Shown here in pieces: positions 1 through 7,708 of a stretch of DNA of 18,885 bases; positions within the stretch are counted from its first letter, which is position 1; each line of letters starts with the position of its first letter. This stretch comes from DATKDP01 sp035546335 (GTDB taxonomy: Bacteria; Acidobacteriota; Thermoanaerobaculia; Gp7-AA8): the NCBI GenBank assembly GCA_035546335.1, contig DATKDP010000135.1:1-18885 (forward strand), written 5' to 3'. Under the pieces are notes generated by a model. It did no database searches. It worked only from the letters and a program-made list of their open reading frames with translations, and was not told the origin of the DNA. Both the position numbers and the translations under genes were made by a program.

Positions 1-19
1 CGAGTAATGACAAAGCCCC

Positions 20-133
20 GTCATCCTGAGCGAGGCGGTTGGGTGGGCGTGAGCGAAGGATCTGCGATCGGCAACTGTCTAAGAACGCAGATCCTTCGCT
101 CACACCCGCACCCCCGCCCTCGCTCAGGATGAC
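20..133. repeat. Family A repeat, full copy, about 114-bp inverted repeat
   Basis: The outer arms GTCATCCTGAGCGAGG (20-35) and CCTCGCTCAGGATGAC (118-133) are perfect reverse complements. So are the inner arms GTGAGCGAAGGATCTGCG (49-66) and its partner at 86-103. The sequence between the arms is also nearly complementary, so the whole unit can fold into one long hairpin around a roughly 19-nt loop. The same loop and right arm recur at 12787-12875. It lies downstream of the stop of the CorC-like gene. It could be a MITE-, REP- or BIME-like element; no coding capacity is evident. Confidence 0.85.
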
Positions 134-148
134 GGTATGGCCCATGCT

Positions 149-210
149 GTCATCCCGAGCGGTGGGCGTGCGGGAAGGCGAGGGATCTCTCCGCAGGTCC
201 AATGTGACCG
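149..210. repeat. Family B repeat copy
   Basis: It begins GTCATCCCGAGCGG, continues through a GGGATCTC core and ends in GGTCCAATGT plus a few bases. The same order of blocks is found at 15701-15769. It lies between the family A copy and the 3' end of the CorC-like gene. The remaining bases up to 260 show no gene. Confidence 0.65.
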
Positions 211-260
211 ATCGAGCGAGACCCCCGACGAGAATCTGCGGTCGGCGACAGGTGCTTAAC

Positions 261-1562
261 TCACGCCTCGCTCACAGTCTTCCGTTCGACGAGGACCCAT
301 CGAACGCGATAGCCCTCCGCTTCGACGACTTCAAGCATGAGGTCTCCCAGATCGCAGCGGTCGCCTGGGACGACCTCCCGGCCGAGGCGCGCGGCGACGT
401 AGCCGCCGACGGTCTCTTCCGCCGGATCGCCGACGTCGACTCTCAAACGCCCGCGGAGGTCTTCGATCAGATAGTCGCCGCGCACGCGATACCGCCCGTC
501 GGGCAGCGGCTCGACTTCGAGTCGTTCGCGATCGAACTCGTCCTGAATCTGGCCGAAGAGCTCCTCGGTGATGTTCTCCATCGAAACGATTCCCGAGGCG
601 CCGCCGTACTCGTCGAGAATCACCGCCATGTGGGTGCGGTGCTCGAGAAACTGCTGCAGGAGGCGCTCGACCGTCGTGTTTTCCGGTACGAAGAGCACAT
701 CGCGCTTGAGCTCGAGAAGCCGCCGTCCAGGTCCGCGCAGTCGTTCGAGGAAGAGATCCTTCACATGGATGATTCCGATGGTGTGGTCGAGATCTCCTTC
801 GCAGAGGGGATAGCGCGTATGCCGTGTCTCGCGAATGACCTCGAGATTCTCCTCGACCGTACTGCGGGTCGAGAGGATGACGACGTCGGTGCGCGGAACC
901 ATGATCTGGCGCGCGGTTCGCCGCGAAAACTCGAAGACGCCCTCGATGATCTCCAACCTGGCATCGGACAGGACTCCGGCTCGTTCCGAATGGGCGAGAA
1001 TGAGGCGAAGCTCCTCTTCGGAATGAGCGAGCTCGGCGTCGCTCGCCGGTTTCATCCCTGCCACCCGCAGTGCCGCCCGTGCCACCCCGTTGAGAACGAA
1101 GATGAATGGGAACATCAGCAGGTAGAAGCCGTGAAGGGCATGAGCGACCCAGAGGGAGGTTCCGACGGGTTTCTGGATGGCGAGAGACTTCGGAGCGAGC
1201 TCGCCGAAGACGATGTGCAGGAACGAGATCACGACAAAGGCGAACGTCGCCGAAATCGAGTGAGCGATCGCCGAGGAGAAATGGCCGAATCTCTCGAAGA
1301 GAGGAAGGATCAGATTGGCGAACGCCGGCTCGCCGATCCAGCCGAGCGCCAGGGAGGCGAGCGTGATTCCGAGCTGCGTGGCGGACAGATACGCGTCGAG
1401 CTCCGTGGTGAGGTTCAAGGCCATGCGCGCGCGGCCGCTTCCTCGAGCGATCAGCTCGGAGAACTGCGTCGGTCGCACCTTGACGATGGCGAACTCGGCT
1501 GCGACAAAAAAGGCGTTTGCCGCCACGAAGAGGAACGCCAGAAGGATGTACCAGATCGGCAT
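261..1562 (-). CDS. CorC/HlyC-type CNNM-CBS membrane protein
   Basis: The 433-aa product has the architecture of the CNNM/CorC (HlyC) family of inner-membrane proteins linked to divalent cation (Mg2+/Co2+) homeostasis. An N-terminal DUF21/CNNM domain (about 1-190) contains several hydrophobic segments and the conserved GELAPKSLA motif near residue 120. A pair of CBS domains covers about 210-335, with the family signature MVPRTDV, followed by a CorC_HlyC C-terminal domain (about 345-425). The length is typical. The start ATG has only a weak purine-rich upstream match (GAG). It is the last gene of the minus-strand operon, 57 bp after aroA. The family assignment is firm; the transported ion cannot be read from sequence. 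Confidence 0.92.
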   Translation of the reverse strand: MPIWYILLAFLFVAANAFFVAAEFAIVKVRPTQFSELIARGSGRARMALNLTTELDAYLSATQLGITLASLALGWIGEPAFANLILPLFERFGHFSSAIAHSISATFAFVVISFLHIVFGELAPKSLAIQKPVGTSLWVAHALHGFYLLMFPFIFVLNGVARAALRVAGMKPASDAELAHSEEELRLILAHSERAGVLSDARLEIIEGVFEFSRRTARQIMVPRTDVVILSTRSTVEENLEVIRETRHTRYPLCEGDLDHTIGIIHVKDLFLERLRGPGRRLLELKRDVLFVPENTTVERLLQQFLEHRTHMAVILDEYGGASGIVSMENITEELFGQIQDEFDRERLEVEPLPDGRYRVRGDYLIEDLRGRLRVDVGDPAEETVGGYVAARLGREVVPGDRCDLGDLMLEVVEAEGYRVRWVLVERKTVSEA

Positions 1563-1619
1563 CGGATCAGCTCGTGCCTATTCTACAAAGAGGGCGGCAG
1601 GCGCGGAGTGGGGATGAGC

Positions 1620-2900
1620 TCATGTGGCCCTTTCCGATGAGGTGACGAGCTGATCGAGATCGCGCCAGAAACGTGGATACGACTTCGATACCACCCGCTC
1701 GTCGCCGATCGTGACGTTTCCGCGAGCGAGCCCGGCGATGGCGAAGGCCATCGCAATCCGGTGGTCGCCGTGGGGGTCGATGACCGCGGGACGCTCGTTC
1801 CAGCCAGGCTCGATGACGATTCCATCCTCGCGCTCATGGGCTACGGCTCCGAGCGCGCCCAGCGCCGTCGCGACCGAGGCGATCCGGTCGGATTCCTTGA
1901 CGCGGAGGGTGGGTACGCCGGTGATCTCGATCGAGTGCGAGGCGAGCGGCGCAATCGCCGCGAGCGTCGGAACGATGTCAGGCGTTCCATTGCAATCGAA
2001 GCTTCCGCCGCGAAGCTGCTCCCGTGCCGTGATCGTGACGCTGCCGCCCCTCCGGTCGATGACGGCACCGAGATCCGAGAGGATGTCGAGAAACGCTGCA
2101 TCGCCCTGAGCGCTTTCCGGCTGAAGTCCCTCGACGGTGACGCTTCCTCCACACGCCGCGGCGGCAGCGAACCAGTAGGATGCCGAGGAGTAGTCGCCTT
2201 CCACTTCGTACTCGGAACGTACGAGCCTCGATCCGTGCACGTGAAAGACGTCGGGCTCCGGTTCATCGACCTCGCCGCCGAAGGAGCGGAGGATCGAGCG
2301 GGTCACTTCGACATAAGGGCGGGAGGAGAGCCCGCGAACGCGGATGCGGATTCCGCCCGAAAGCGTCGCTCCCGCCATCATCATCGCCGAGACGAACTGG
2401 CTGGAGGTCGATCCGTCGAGCTCGACCTCGAATCCACCCCGCATGATCCGGCCCCGGATTCGCAGCGGCGGATATCCTTCGCGCTCGAGGTATTCGACTT
2501 CCGTGCCGATGCGCAGGAGCGCGTCGACGAGATCGCCGATCGGCCGCTCGTGCATCCGCTCTTCGCCGCGCAGAATGAAACGGCCGGGAGTGAAGGCGAG
2601 GACGCCGGTGAGGAAGCGCATCGTCGTGCCGGCATTCCCGACGTGGAGCTCGACGTCGTTCGCCGAGATGCCGACTCGCTCGCCGATGGTCAGTCCGCCG
2701 TCGAATGTCCCTGCGACCTCGTAACCGATCTTTTTGATCGCCTCCAGCATGTAGCGGGAGTCGTCGGAATCGAGCGGTCGCACGATGCGAGTCTCTCCTT
2801 CACTCATCGCCGCGAGCAGGAGCGCCCGCGCCGTGTACGATTTGGACGGAGGGGCGCACACCGTTCCGCGCACGGACGAGACTTTGTCGATCGTTTTCAT
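1620..2900 (-). CDS. aroA: 3-phosphoshikimate 1-carboxyvinyltransferase (EPSP synthase)
   Basis: The enzyme transfers the enolpyruvyl group of PEP to shikimate-3-phosphate, the sixth step of the shikimate pathway to chorismate, in the cytosol. The 426-aa length is standard. Visible signatures are the substrate-binding PSKSYTARALLLAA stretch (K20, S21), NAGTTMR at 89-95 (PEP site), GSTSSQFVSAMMMAGA in the middle, KESDRI, and GDHRIAMAFAIAGL near the C-terminus. The start ATG overlaps the stop of the upstream metallo-hydrolase gene by 4 bp, implying translational coupling. No other shikimate gene is in the window, so it sits apart from its pathway. Confidence 0.96.
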   Translation of the reverse strand: MKTIDKVSSVRGTVCAPPSKSYTARALLLAAMSEGETRIVRPLDSDDSRYMLEAIKKIGYEVAGTFDGGLTIGERVGISANDVELHVGNAGTTMRFLTGVLAFTPGRFILRGEERMHERPIGDLVDALLRIGTEVEYLEREGYPPLRIRGRIMRGGFEVELDGSTSSQFVSAMMMAGATLSGGIRIRVRGLSSRPYVEVTRSILRSFGGEVDEPEPDVFHVHGSRLVRSEYEVEGDYSSASYWFAAAAACGGSVTVEGLQPESAQGDAAFLDILSDLGAVIDRRGGSVTITAREQLRGGSFDCNGTPDIVPTLAAIAPLASHSIEITGVPTLRVKESDRIASVATALGALGAVAHEREDGIVIEPGWNERPAVIDPHGDHRIAMAFAIAGLARGNVTIGDERVVSKSYPRFWRDLDQLVTSSERAT

Positions 2901-3661
2901 CGCACCTCGAGCGACAGCCCGTCCCAGGCGAGCTGGAACCCCTCGGGGAGCTCCTGCTGGACCGCGCCGTGGTCCACTTCATGAGCGATATGAATCAGAT
3001 AGGTCGTTTCCGCACCGATCAGCCGGCCGGCCTCGACAGCTTCGTCGATGGTGAAGTGCGTCGGATGTCGAGGAGCAGGACGAAGTCCATCGAGTGCCAG
3101 GACCTCGAGGCCTTCGAGCAGCTCGAGTGACGCATCGGGGATTCCGTTCGTGTCGGTGATGTAGGCGAAGTCGCCGATCCGGTACCCGTAGATCGACCAG
3201 TCGCCGTGCCGCACCGGAATCGGAATCACCTCGGTCCCGCCGATCGAGAATTTCCCGTCGATCTCGCGCAGGTCGAGCTGCGGCTTTCCTCCCCCGAGCT
3301 GCGAGTCGTCCCAGATGTAGCTGAAGGCCCTCCGCACGGCCGCGGCCGTCGTCGGGCTGGCGTAGGCGACGACCGCCTCGTGCTGGCGGAAATTGAATGG
3401 GCGGATGTCGTCGAGCCCCATCAGATGATCGGAGTGTGAGTGCGTGAAGAGGATGAAATCGAGTCGCGGGATCGGATCGCGCAGAAGTTGCAGTCTCAAA
3501 TCGGGTGTCGTGTCGATCAGACCGAATTTCCCGGCGACCTCGATCTTGACCGACTGGCGGAGTCTCCGGTTCTTCGGATCGGCCGAGGTGCAGACGCGGC
3601 AGGCACATCCAACCACCGGAACACCTGTCGAAGTCCCTGTTCCGAGAAAAGTGATCTTCAT
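2897..3661 (-). CDS. PhnP-like MBL-fold metallo-hydrolase
   Basis: This 254-aa cytosolic enzyme belongs to the metallo-beta-lactamase superfamily. The metal motif HSHSDH is at residues 74-79 (H74, H76, D78, H79). The N-terminus GTGTSTGVPVVGCACRVC resembles the PhnP subgroup, in which cysteines (here C19, C21, C24) bind a structural zinc. PhnP itself hydrolyses cyclic phosphodiesters in phosphonate catabolism. No phn genes are here, so the substrate is open; tRNA-processing or other phosphodiesterase roles are possible. It abuts the LpxH-like gene with no gap and overlaps aroA by 4 bp, in the middle of the minus-strand operon. Confidence 0.88.
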   Translation of the reverse strand: MKITFLGTGTSTGVPVVGCACRVCTSADPKNRRLRQSVKIEVAGKFGLIDTTPDLRLQLLRDPIPRLDFILFTHSHSDHLMGLDDIRPFNFRQHEAVVAYASPTTAAAVRRAFSYIWDDSQLGGGKPQLDLREIDGKFSIGGTEVIPIPVRHGDWSIYGYRIGDFAYITDTNGIPDASLELLEGLEVLALDGLRPAPRHPTHFTIDEAVEAGRLIGAETTYLIHIAHEVDHGAVQQELPEGFQLAWDGLSLEVR

Positions 3662-4387
3662 CTAGATCGTCACGAATTCGTGGCTTCCGCTCTCCGGCGA
3701 AACCATCATCGCTTCCCCGTCGAGGTACCAGGCAGGGAGAACGACGACTCTCGCGCCGTCAGCCTGAACCTCGAGCTTCTCATGGAAGTGCCCGAAAACG
3801 ACGACGCCGTATCCCTCGCGTCCCTTCTTCCGGCCATATTCCTGCATGAGCTCGACGGGAAGCCGTCGCTTGTGCTTGAAGTTCGTTCCGGCGAGCTTCT
3901 TCTCGACGCCGTCGACAAAGCGCCGGGCAATCTTCCTGGGAACCCAACGGACTCCGAAACGCGTCAGCGGATTCTTCGATGCGCGGCGCCAGAAGCGATA
4001 GGGGAGGTCATGGTCGTTGATCATGTCGCCGTGAACGATGAGATAGCGCGTGGAGCCCGCCTGAAAGCTCGCTGCCAGCGAGATGTCGGTGACCGAGGCC
4101 TCGGCGATCGATCCCTGGAGAAAGAAGTCGCGATTACCTTCGACGTAATGAACCGCCGTTCCCGCGTCTCGAAGCGCGCGAAGCCTTCCGAAGAAGGCGA
4201 CGACCGAGGAGGTGATGAATTTCGGATCGCCGATGAAATAGTGGAAGACGTCGCCGTTGAGGTAGAGAGCCTTCGGCTCGAGCTCGGACAGTCTGTCGAT
4301 CCAGGCGACGATTCGTTTTTCGTCGCCGCCGGCCAGCCCGATGTGTGAGTCGCCGATCACGAAGATTCGTCCCTTTTCGATCGCCAT
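3662..4387 (-). CDS. LpxH-like metallophosphoesterase (putative UDP-2,3-diacylglucosamine diphosphatase)
   Basis: This calcineurin-type phosphoesterase shows all the metal-site blocks in order: GDSH (D13, H15), NGDVFHYFIG (D46), GNRD (84-87), HGD, and GHFH near residue 200. The GNRDFF block and a length of about 241 aa match the LpxH group, which cleaves UDP-2,3-diacylglucosamine to lipid X at the membrane surface during lipid A synthesis. LpxH usually has GHTH where this has GHFH, so a different phosphoester substrate remains possible. The ATG overlaps the chaperone gene's stop (TGATG); the preceding GTG at 4390 is an alternative start one codon earlier. There is no strong Shine-Dalgarno site, consistent with translational coupling. 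Confidence 0.82.
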   Translation of the reverse strand: MAIEKGRIFVIGDSHIGLAGGDEKRIVAWIDRLSELEPKALYLNGDVFHYFIGDPKFITSSVVAFFGRLRALRDAGTAVHYVEGNRDFFLQGSIAEASVTDISLAASFQAGSTRYLIVHGDMINDHDLPYRFWRRASKNPLTRFGVRWVPRKIARRFVDGVEKKLAGTNFKHKRRLPVELMQEYGRKKGREGYGVVVFGHFHEKLEVQADGARVVVLPAWYLDGEAMMVSPESGSHEFVTI

Positions 4388-5415
4388 CACAGTGTCACTT
4401 TCAGGCTGGCCCTCGGATTCTCATCATAGCCCTGCTCGATGACATCGATCGCGGTGGCGGCATCAGGAGAAACTCTGCGGGGGATGGCGACGTTGACGCG
4501 ATAGTAGTGGTCGCCGTGCCCGCTGCCTTTCCGGCGCTTCACTCCCTTTCCACTGAGGCGAAACGTCTGCCCTCCCTGGGTGCCGGCTGGAATCCGTGCA
4601 CGGACCGGGCCGTGGATCGTCGGCACTTCGATCTCCGCACCGCGAATTGCTTCGCCGACGGTGATCGGAATTTCGGTGTGGATATCATCGCCTCGCCGGT
4701 CGAAAAACGGATGCGCCCTGATGTGAATCATCACGATCAGATCACCCGGCGGAGCTCCCTGCAGTCCGGCCGATCCCTTGCCGCGCAGGCGGATCCGCTG
4801 CCCTTCGGCCACGCCTTCGGGGATCTTCACGCGAACGGTCTCGTTCACCGAGACCACCCCGGTACCATGACAGGTGGAGCAGACCTTTCCGGAGACGTTG
4901 CCCATGCCGCCGCAGGTTGCGCACTCGGTCTGGCGGGGAACCGTCAGTTGCAGCGTCGTCCCCTGGACTGCGTCGCGGAGATCGATCGTCGTCTCGGCCT
5001 CGATGTCGGAGCCGCGCGCTTCGCGTTGAAACGACTCAGCGCCACCGAACAGGTCGGAGAACATGTCGGTGAATCCGGCACCGGCGGGCTGCTGGCGACG
5101 GCTGCCGGGGCGAGCGCGCCGCCCTCCCCCCATGAACTGCGAAAAGTCGAACTCGAAGCCGGGGAACGGACCCTGGCCGGGTTGAAACCCTGCGAATGCT
5201 TCCCGCCCGACACGATCGTACTGTGCTCTTTTCTCTTTGTCGCTGAGGATGGCGTAGGCCTCGGAAATCTCCTTGAACTTCGCCTCGGACTCCTTGTCGT
5301 CCGGATTGACATCGGGATGATATTTGCGCGCGAGCTTGCGATACGCCTTCTTGATCTCGTCGTCCCCGGCATTCTTCTTGACGCCCAGAATGTCGTAATA
5401 GCTTTTTTCCGCCAT
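4387..5415 (-). CDS. DnaJ-type J-domain co-chaperone with a shortened zinc region
   Basis: The 342-aa J-protein has an N-terminal J domain (about 4-70) with the HPD tripeptide at 33-35 that stimulates DnaK ATPase. A Gly/Phe-rich linker (about 75-125) follows, then DnaJ C-terminal beta-domains. The cysteine region has only two CxxCxG motifs (C165/C168 and C179/C182), not the four of canonical DnaJ, so it could hold one zinc ion rather than two. It is therefore a DnaJ variant between CbpA (no zinc region) and DnaJ. It leads the minus-strand operon. No grpE, dnaK or hrcA is nearby. No clear Shine-Dalgarno site precedes the ATG; the start is chosen because the J domain begins at once. Confidence 0.92.
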   Translation of the reverse strand: MAEKSYYDILGVKKNAGDDEIKKAYRKLARKYHPDVNPDDKESEAKFKEISEAYAILSDKEKRAQYDRVGREAFAGFQPGQGPFPGFEFDFSQFMGGGRRARPGSRRQQPAGAGFTDMFSDLFGGAESFQREARGSDIEAETTIDLRDAVQGTTLQLTVPRQTECATCGGMGNVSGKVCSTCHGTGVVSVNETVRVKIPEGVAEGQRIRLRGKGSAGLQGAPPGDLIVMIHIRAHPFFDRRGDDIHTEIPITVGEAIRGAEIEVPTIHGPVRARIPAGTQGGQTFRLSGKGVKRRKGSGHGDHYYRVNVAIPRRVSPDAATAIDVIEQGYDENPRASLKVTL

Positions 5416-5509
5416 GGTCGTCGGGTGAGGGCTCGCAGGTTCGTATGTCGAGATTCGTGACCCGATTCGCGCCGCACTCGCAGTGGCGGCACGTTCATGG
5501 CCACGACAG

Positions 5510-5539
5510 CCGGTCGATTAAAGCATAAATCGCGACCGG
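5510..5539. promoter_or_regulatory. Inverted repeat in the dnaJ-glgC divergent spacer
   Basis: CCGGTCG (5510-5516) and CGACCGG (5533-5539) form perfect 7-bp arms around an AT-rich centre, in an otherwise GC-rich spacer between divergent genes. This could be an operator or part of a divergent promoter region. No known regulator motif is recognised. Confidence 0.35.
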
Positions 5540-5575
5540 TTCGTCTGATTGTTCCTGACGAGCCGCGCATCGTGA

Positions 5576-5605
5576 TTGATTTGTTCGATCCGACTGCTGG
5601 ATACT
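5576..5605 (+). promoter_or_regulatory. Possible sigma-70-type promoter of glgC
   Basis: TTGATT (5576-5581) and GATACT (5600-5605) are separated by 18 bp and would start transcription near 5612, giving a short leader. The hexamers match the consensus only partly, so this is a weak prediction. Confidence 0.3.
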
Positions 5606-5623
5606 GGGTCTGCTGGAGCAGCA

Positions 5624-6871
5624 ATGAACGCCTCTGAATATCGAAGGACGCTCACGATGGTACTGGCCGGCGGGATGGGCGAGCGCCTTTATCCGCTGAC
5701 GCGCGACCGGGCCAAGCCCGCCGTGCCGTTCGGTGGCCGCTACCGGATCATCGACTTCGTCCTGAACAACTTCATCAACTCGGGGTTTTTCAAGATCAAG
5801 GTCCTGACGCAGTTCAAGTCCAACTCGCTCATCGAGCACATCACCAGAACGTGGCGCCTCGTGCCGGAGATCGGCCATTACGTCGACGTGGTTCCGGCTC
5901 AGATGCGGAAGGGCCCTTTCTGGTTTCGGGGCACTGCCGACGCGGTCTATCAGAATCTCGAGCTGATCTTCGACGAGCGGCCGGCGAACGTCTGTGTGTT
6001 CGGTGGCGACCATATCTACAAGATGGACGTGAATCAGATGATGCAGCAGCATCTCGACACCGATGCCGACCTGACGATCGCCACGATTCCCGTCCCCGTG
6101 AGCGAAGCGCATCATTTCGGCATCGTCGAGATCGACGACAACTTCAAGGTCATCGGATTCGTCGAGAAGCCGAAAGAAGGAGCGAAGACGATCCCGGGCA
6201 GGCCCGACATGGTGCTCGCTTCGATGGGGAACTACATTTTCAAGTCGAAAGTGATGATCGAAGTGCTCGAGCACAATGCACTTCGCGACTCCGCGCACGA
6301 TTTCGGCAAGGAGATCGTGCCGCTGATGTACCCTTCGATGAAGGTGATCGCCTACGATTTCGCAACGAACGTGATTCCGGGGGAGGACGATCACAACATC
6401 GGATACTGGAGAGACGTCGGAACGATCCAGTCGTATTACGAGGCGTCGATGGACCTCGTATCGGTCACGCCGAATTTCAACATGTACAATCCGCAGTGGC
6501 CCATCATTTCCACGCCGCTGCACCTCGCTCCGGCCAAGTTCGTCTTTGCCGACGCCGAGACGAGGCGAATCGGATCGGCGACCGACTCGCTCGTCTCCAA
6601 CGGCGTGATCATCTCCGGCGGGACGATCAATCGCTCGATTCTTTTCCCTCGCGTTCGGATCAACTCCTATTCCGAGGTTCTCGATTCGATTCTGATGAAC
6701 GGGGTCGATGTAGGACGCCGCGTCAGCATTCGTCGTGCCATCGTCGACAAGGGCGTGGTGATCCCTCAAGGAACCAGGGTCGGATACGACCTCGAGCACG
6801 ATCGCGAGAGATTCACCGTGAGCGATACGGGCATCGTCGTCATCCCCAAGGGAACCACGATTCGATCGTGA
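5624..6871 (+). CDS. glgC: Glucose-1-phosphate adenylyltransferase (ADP-glucose pyrophosphorylase)
   Basis: The enzyme makes ADP-glucose from glucose-1-phosphate and ATP, the committing step of bacterial glycogen synthesis. The 415-aa protein aligns by eye with E. coli GlgC along its length: AGGMGERLYPLTRDRAKPAV (nucleotide loop) near the N-terminus, FRGTADAVYQN, GGDHIYKMD, FVEKP, DFGKEIVP, YWRDVGT, and a C-terminal left-handed beta-helix region with PRVRINSYSEV. ATG 5624 is chosen because the homologous core begins there and GGAG lies 5 bp upstream; a TTG at 5576 is in frame but would add 16 unmatched residues. rph follows after 45 bp. No other glycogen genes are in view. Confidence 0.95.
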   Translation: MNASEYRRTLTMVLAGGMGERLYPLTRDRAKPAVPFGGRYRIIDFVLNNFINSGFFKIKVLTQFKSNSLIEHITRTWRLVPEIGHYVDVVPAQMRKGPFWFRGTADAVYQNLELIFDERPANVCVFGGDHIYKMDVNQMMQQHLDTDADLTIATIPVPVSEAHHFGIVEIDDNFKVIGFVEKPKEGAKTIPGRPDMVLASMGNYIFKSKVMIEVLEHNALRDSAHDFGKEIVPLMYPSMKVIAYDFATNVIPGEDDHNIGYWRDVGTIQSYYEASMDLVSVTPNFNMYNPQWPIISTPLHLAPAKFVFADAETRRIGSATDSLVSNGVIISGGTINRSILFPRVRINSYSEVLDSILMNGVDVGRRVSIRRAIVDKGVVIPQGTRVGYDLEHDRERFTVSDTGIVVIPKGTTIRS

Positions 6872-6916
6872 ACAGACACTCGTCTGCAATACACTCGGGA
6901 AGAGAGGACCAGGAGG

Positions 6917-7708
6917 ATGGCGGAGGCAACGAAACAGCGGGTGGACGGTCGCGCAGCCGACGAGTTGCGAGCGGTGGTGATCCGCCCGGACTACATCAAG
7001 CATGCTGAAGGTAGCGTCCTGATCGAAGTGGGGGATACGAAGGTCATCTGCACTGCATCCGTGGAAGACAAGGTGCCTCCCTTTCTCTATCGAACCGGGA
7101 AGGGGTGGATCACCGCCGAGTATGGGATGCTCCCCCGCGCGACGAGCGAGCGGACGCAGCGCGAGGCTGCCCGCGGAAAGCAGGGAGGACGGACCATGGA
7201 GATTCAGCGGCTGATCGGTCGCTCGCTCCGCGCCACGGTCGACCTCGAGCTGCTCGGAGAGAAAACGCTCTGGCTCGACTGCGACGTCATCCAGGCCGAT
7301 GGGGGCACTCGGACGGCATCGATCACCGGATCGTTCGTCGCCCTCGTGCTCGCGCTGGGGAGGATGTATCTCGACGGGCGCCTGGTGAGCTGGCCCGTGC
7401 GCGAATGGGTCTCGGCGGTATCGGTCGGCATGGTCGGCGGCATTCCGTATCTCGACCTCAACTACCTCGAAGACTCGAAGGCCGAGGTCGACATGAACGT
7501 CGTCGCCACCGACAAGATGCGCTACATCGAGCTGCAGGGGACAGCGGAAGGCGCCAGCTTCAGCGATGCGGAGATGGAGGCGATGCTCGGCCTCGCGCGA
7601 AGCGGAATCATGAGGCTCATCGCCAGCCAGCGTGAGGTTCTGACCCCGCTTCTCGAGCAGGTCGACTCCGTCGCCGTCGATCGATTGAACCGAAAATTCA
7701 AGCGATGA
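6917..7708 (+). CDS. rph: Ribonuclease PH
   Basis: This phosphorolytic 3'-5' exoribonuclease trims tRNA 3' ends, leaving nucleoside diphosphates, and works as a hexamer in the cytosol. The 263-aa protein carries the family blocks RVDGRAADELR (8-18), GWITAEYGMLPRAT (63-76), GGRTMEIQRLIGRSLR (90-105) and DCDVIQADGGTRTASITG (121-138). AGGAGG directly touches the ATG (no spacer), which is too close to act normally; AGAGAGG at 6901-6907 gives better spacing, and a GTG at 6941 is an alternative start. The stop overlaps the next gene by 4 bp. Confidence 0.95.
   Translation: MAEATKQRVDGRAADELRAVVIRPDYIKHAEGSVLIEVGDTKVICTASVEDKVPPFLYRTGKGWITAEYGMLPRATSERTQREAARGKQGGRTMEIQRLIGRSLRATVDLELLGEKTLWLDCDVIQADGGTRTASITGSFVALVLALGRMYLDGRLVSWPVREWVSAVSVGMVGGIPYLDLNYLEDSKAEVDMNVVATDKMRYIELQGTAEGASFSDAEMEAMLGLARSGIMRLIASQREVLTPLLEQVDSVAVDRLNRKFKR

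Noticed and set aside
1563..1619. An internal promoter before the CorC-like gene (TAGAAT on the minus strand)
   Set aside because: The hexamer has no acceptable -35 partner at 16-18 bp, so it was not listed as a feature.
39..5460. Long plus-strand open frames opposite the minus-strand operon (for example 39-1640, 1761-2984, 3440-4348, 4345-5460)
   Set aside because: They lie antisense to clearly conserved genes and encode charged, low-complexity products with no recognisable domain. This is a usual by-product of high GC codon bias.
5495..7003. A 502-codon minus-strand frame opposite glgC
   Set aside because: It is the antisense shadow of glgC; the product is rich in His, Arg and Asp with no family features.
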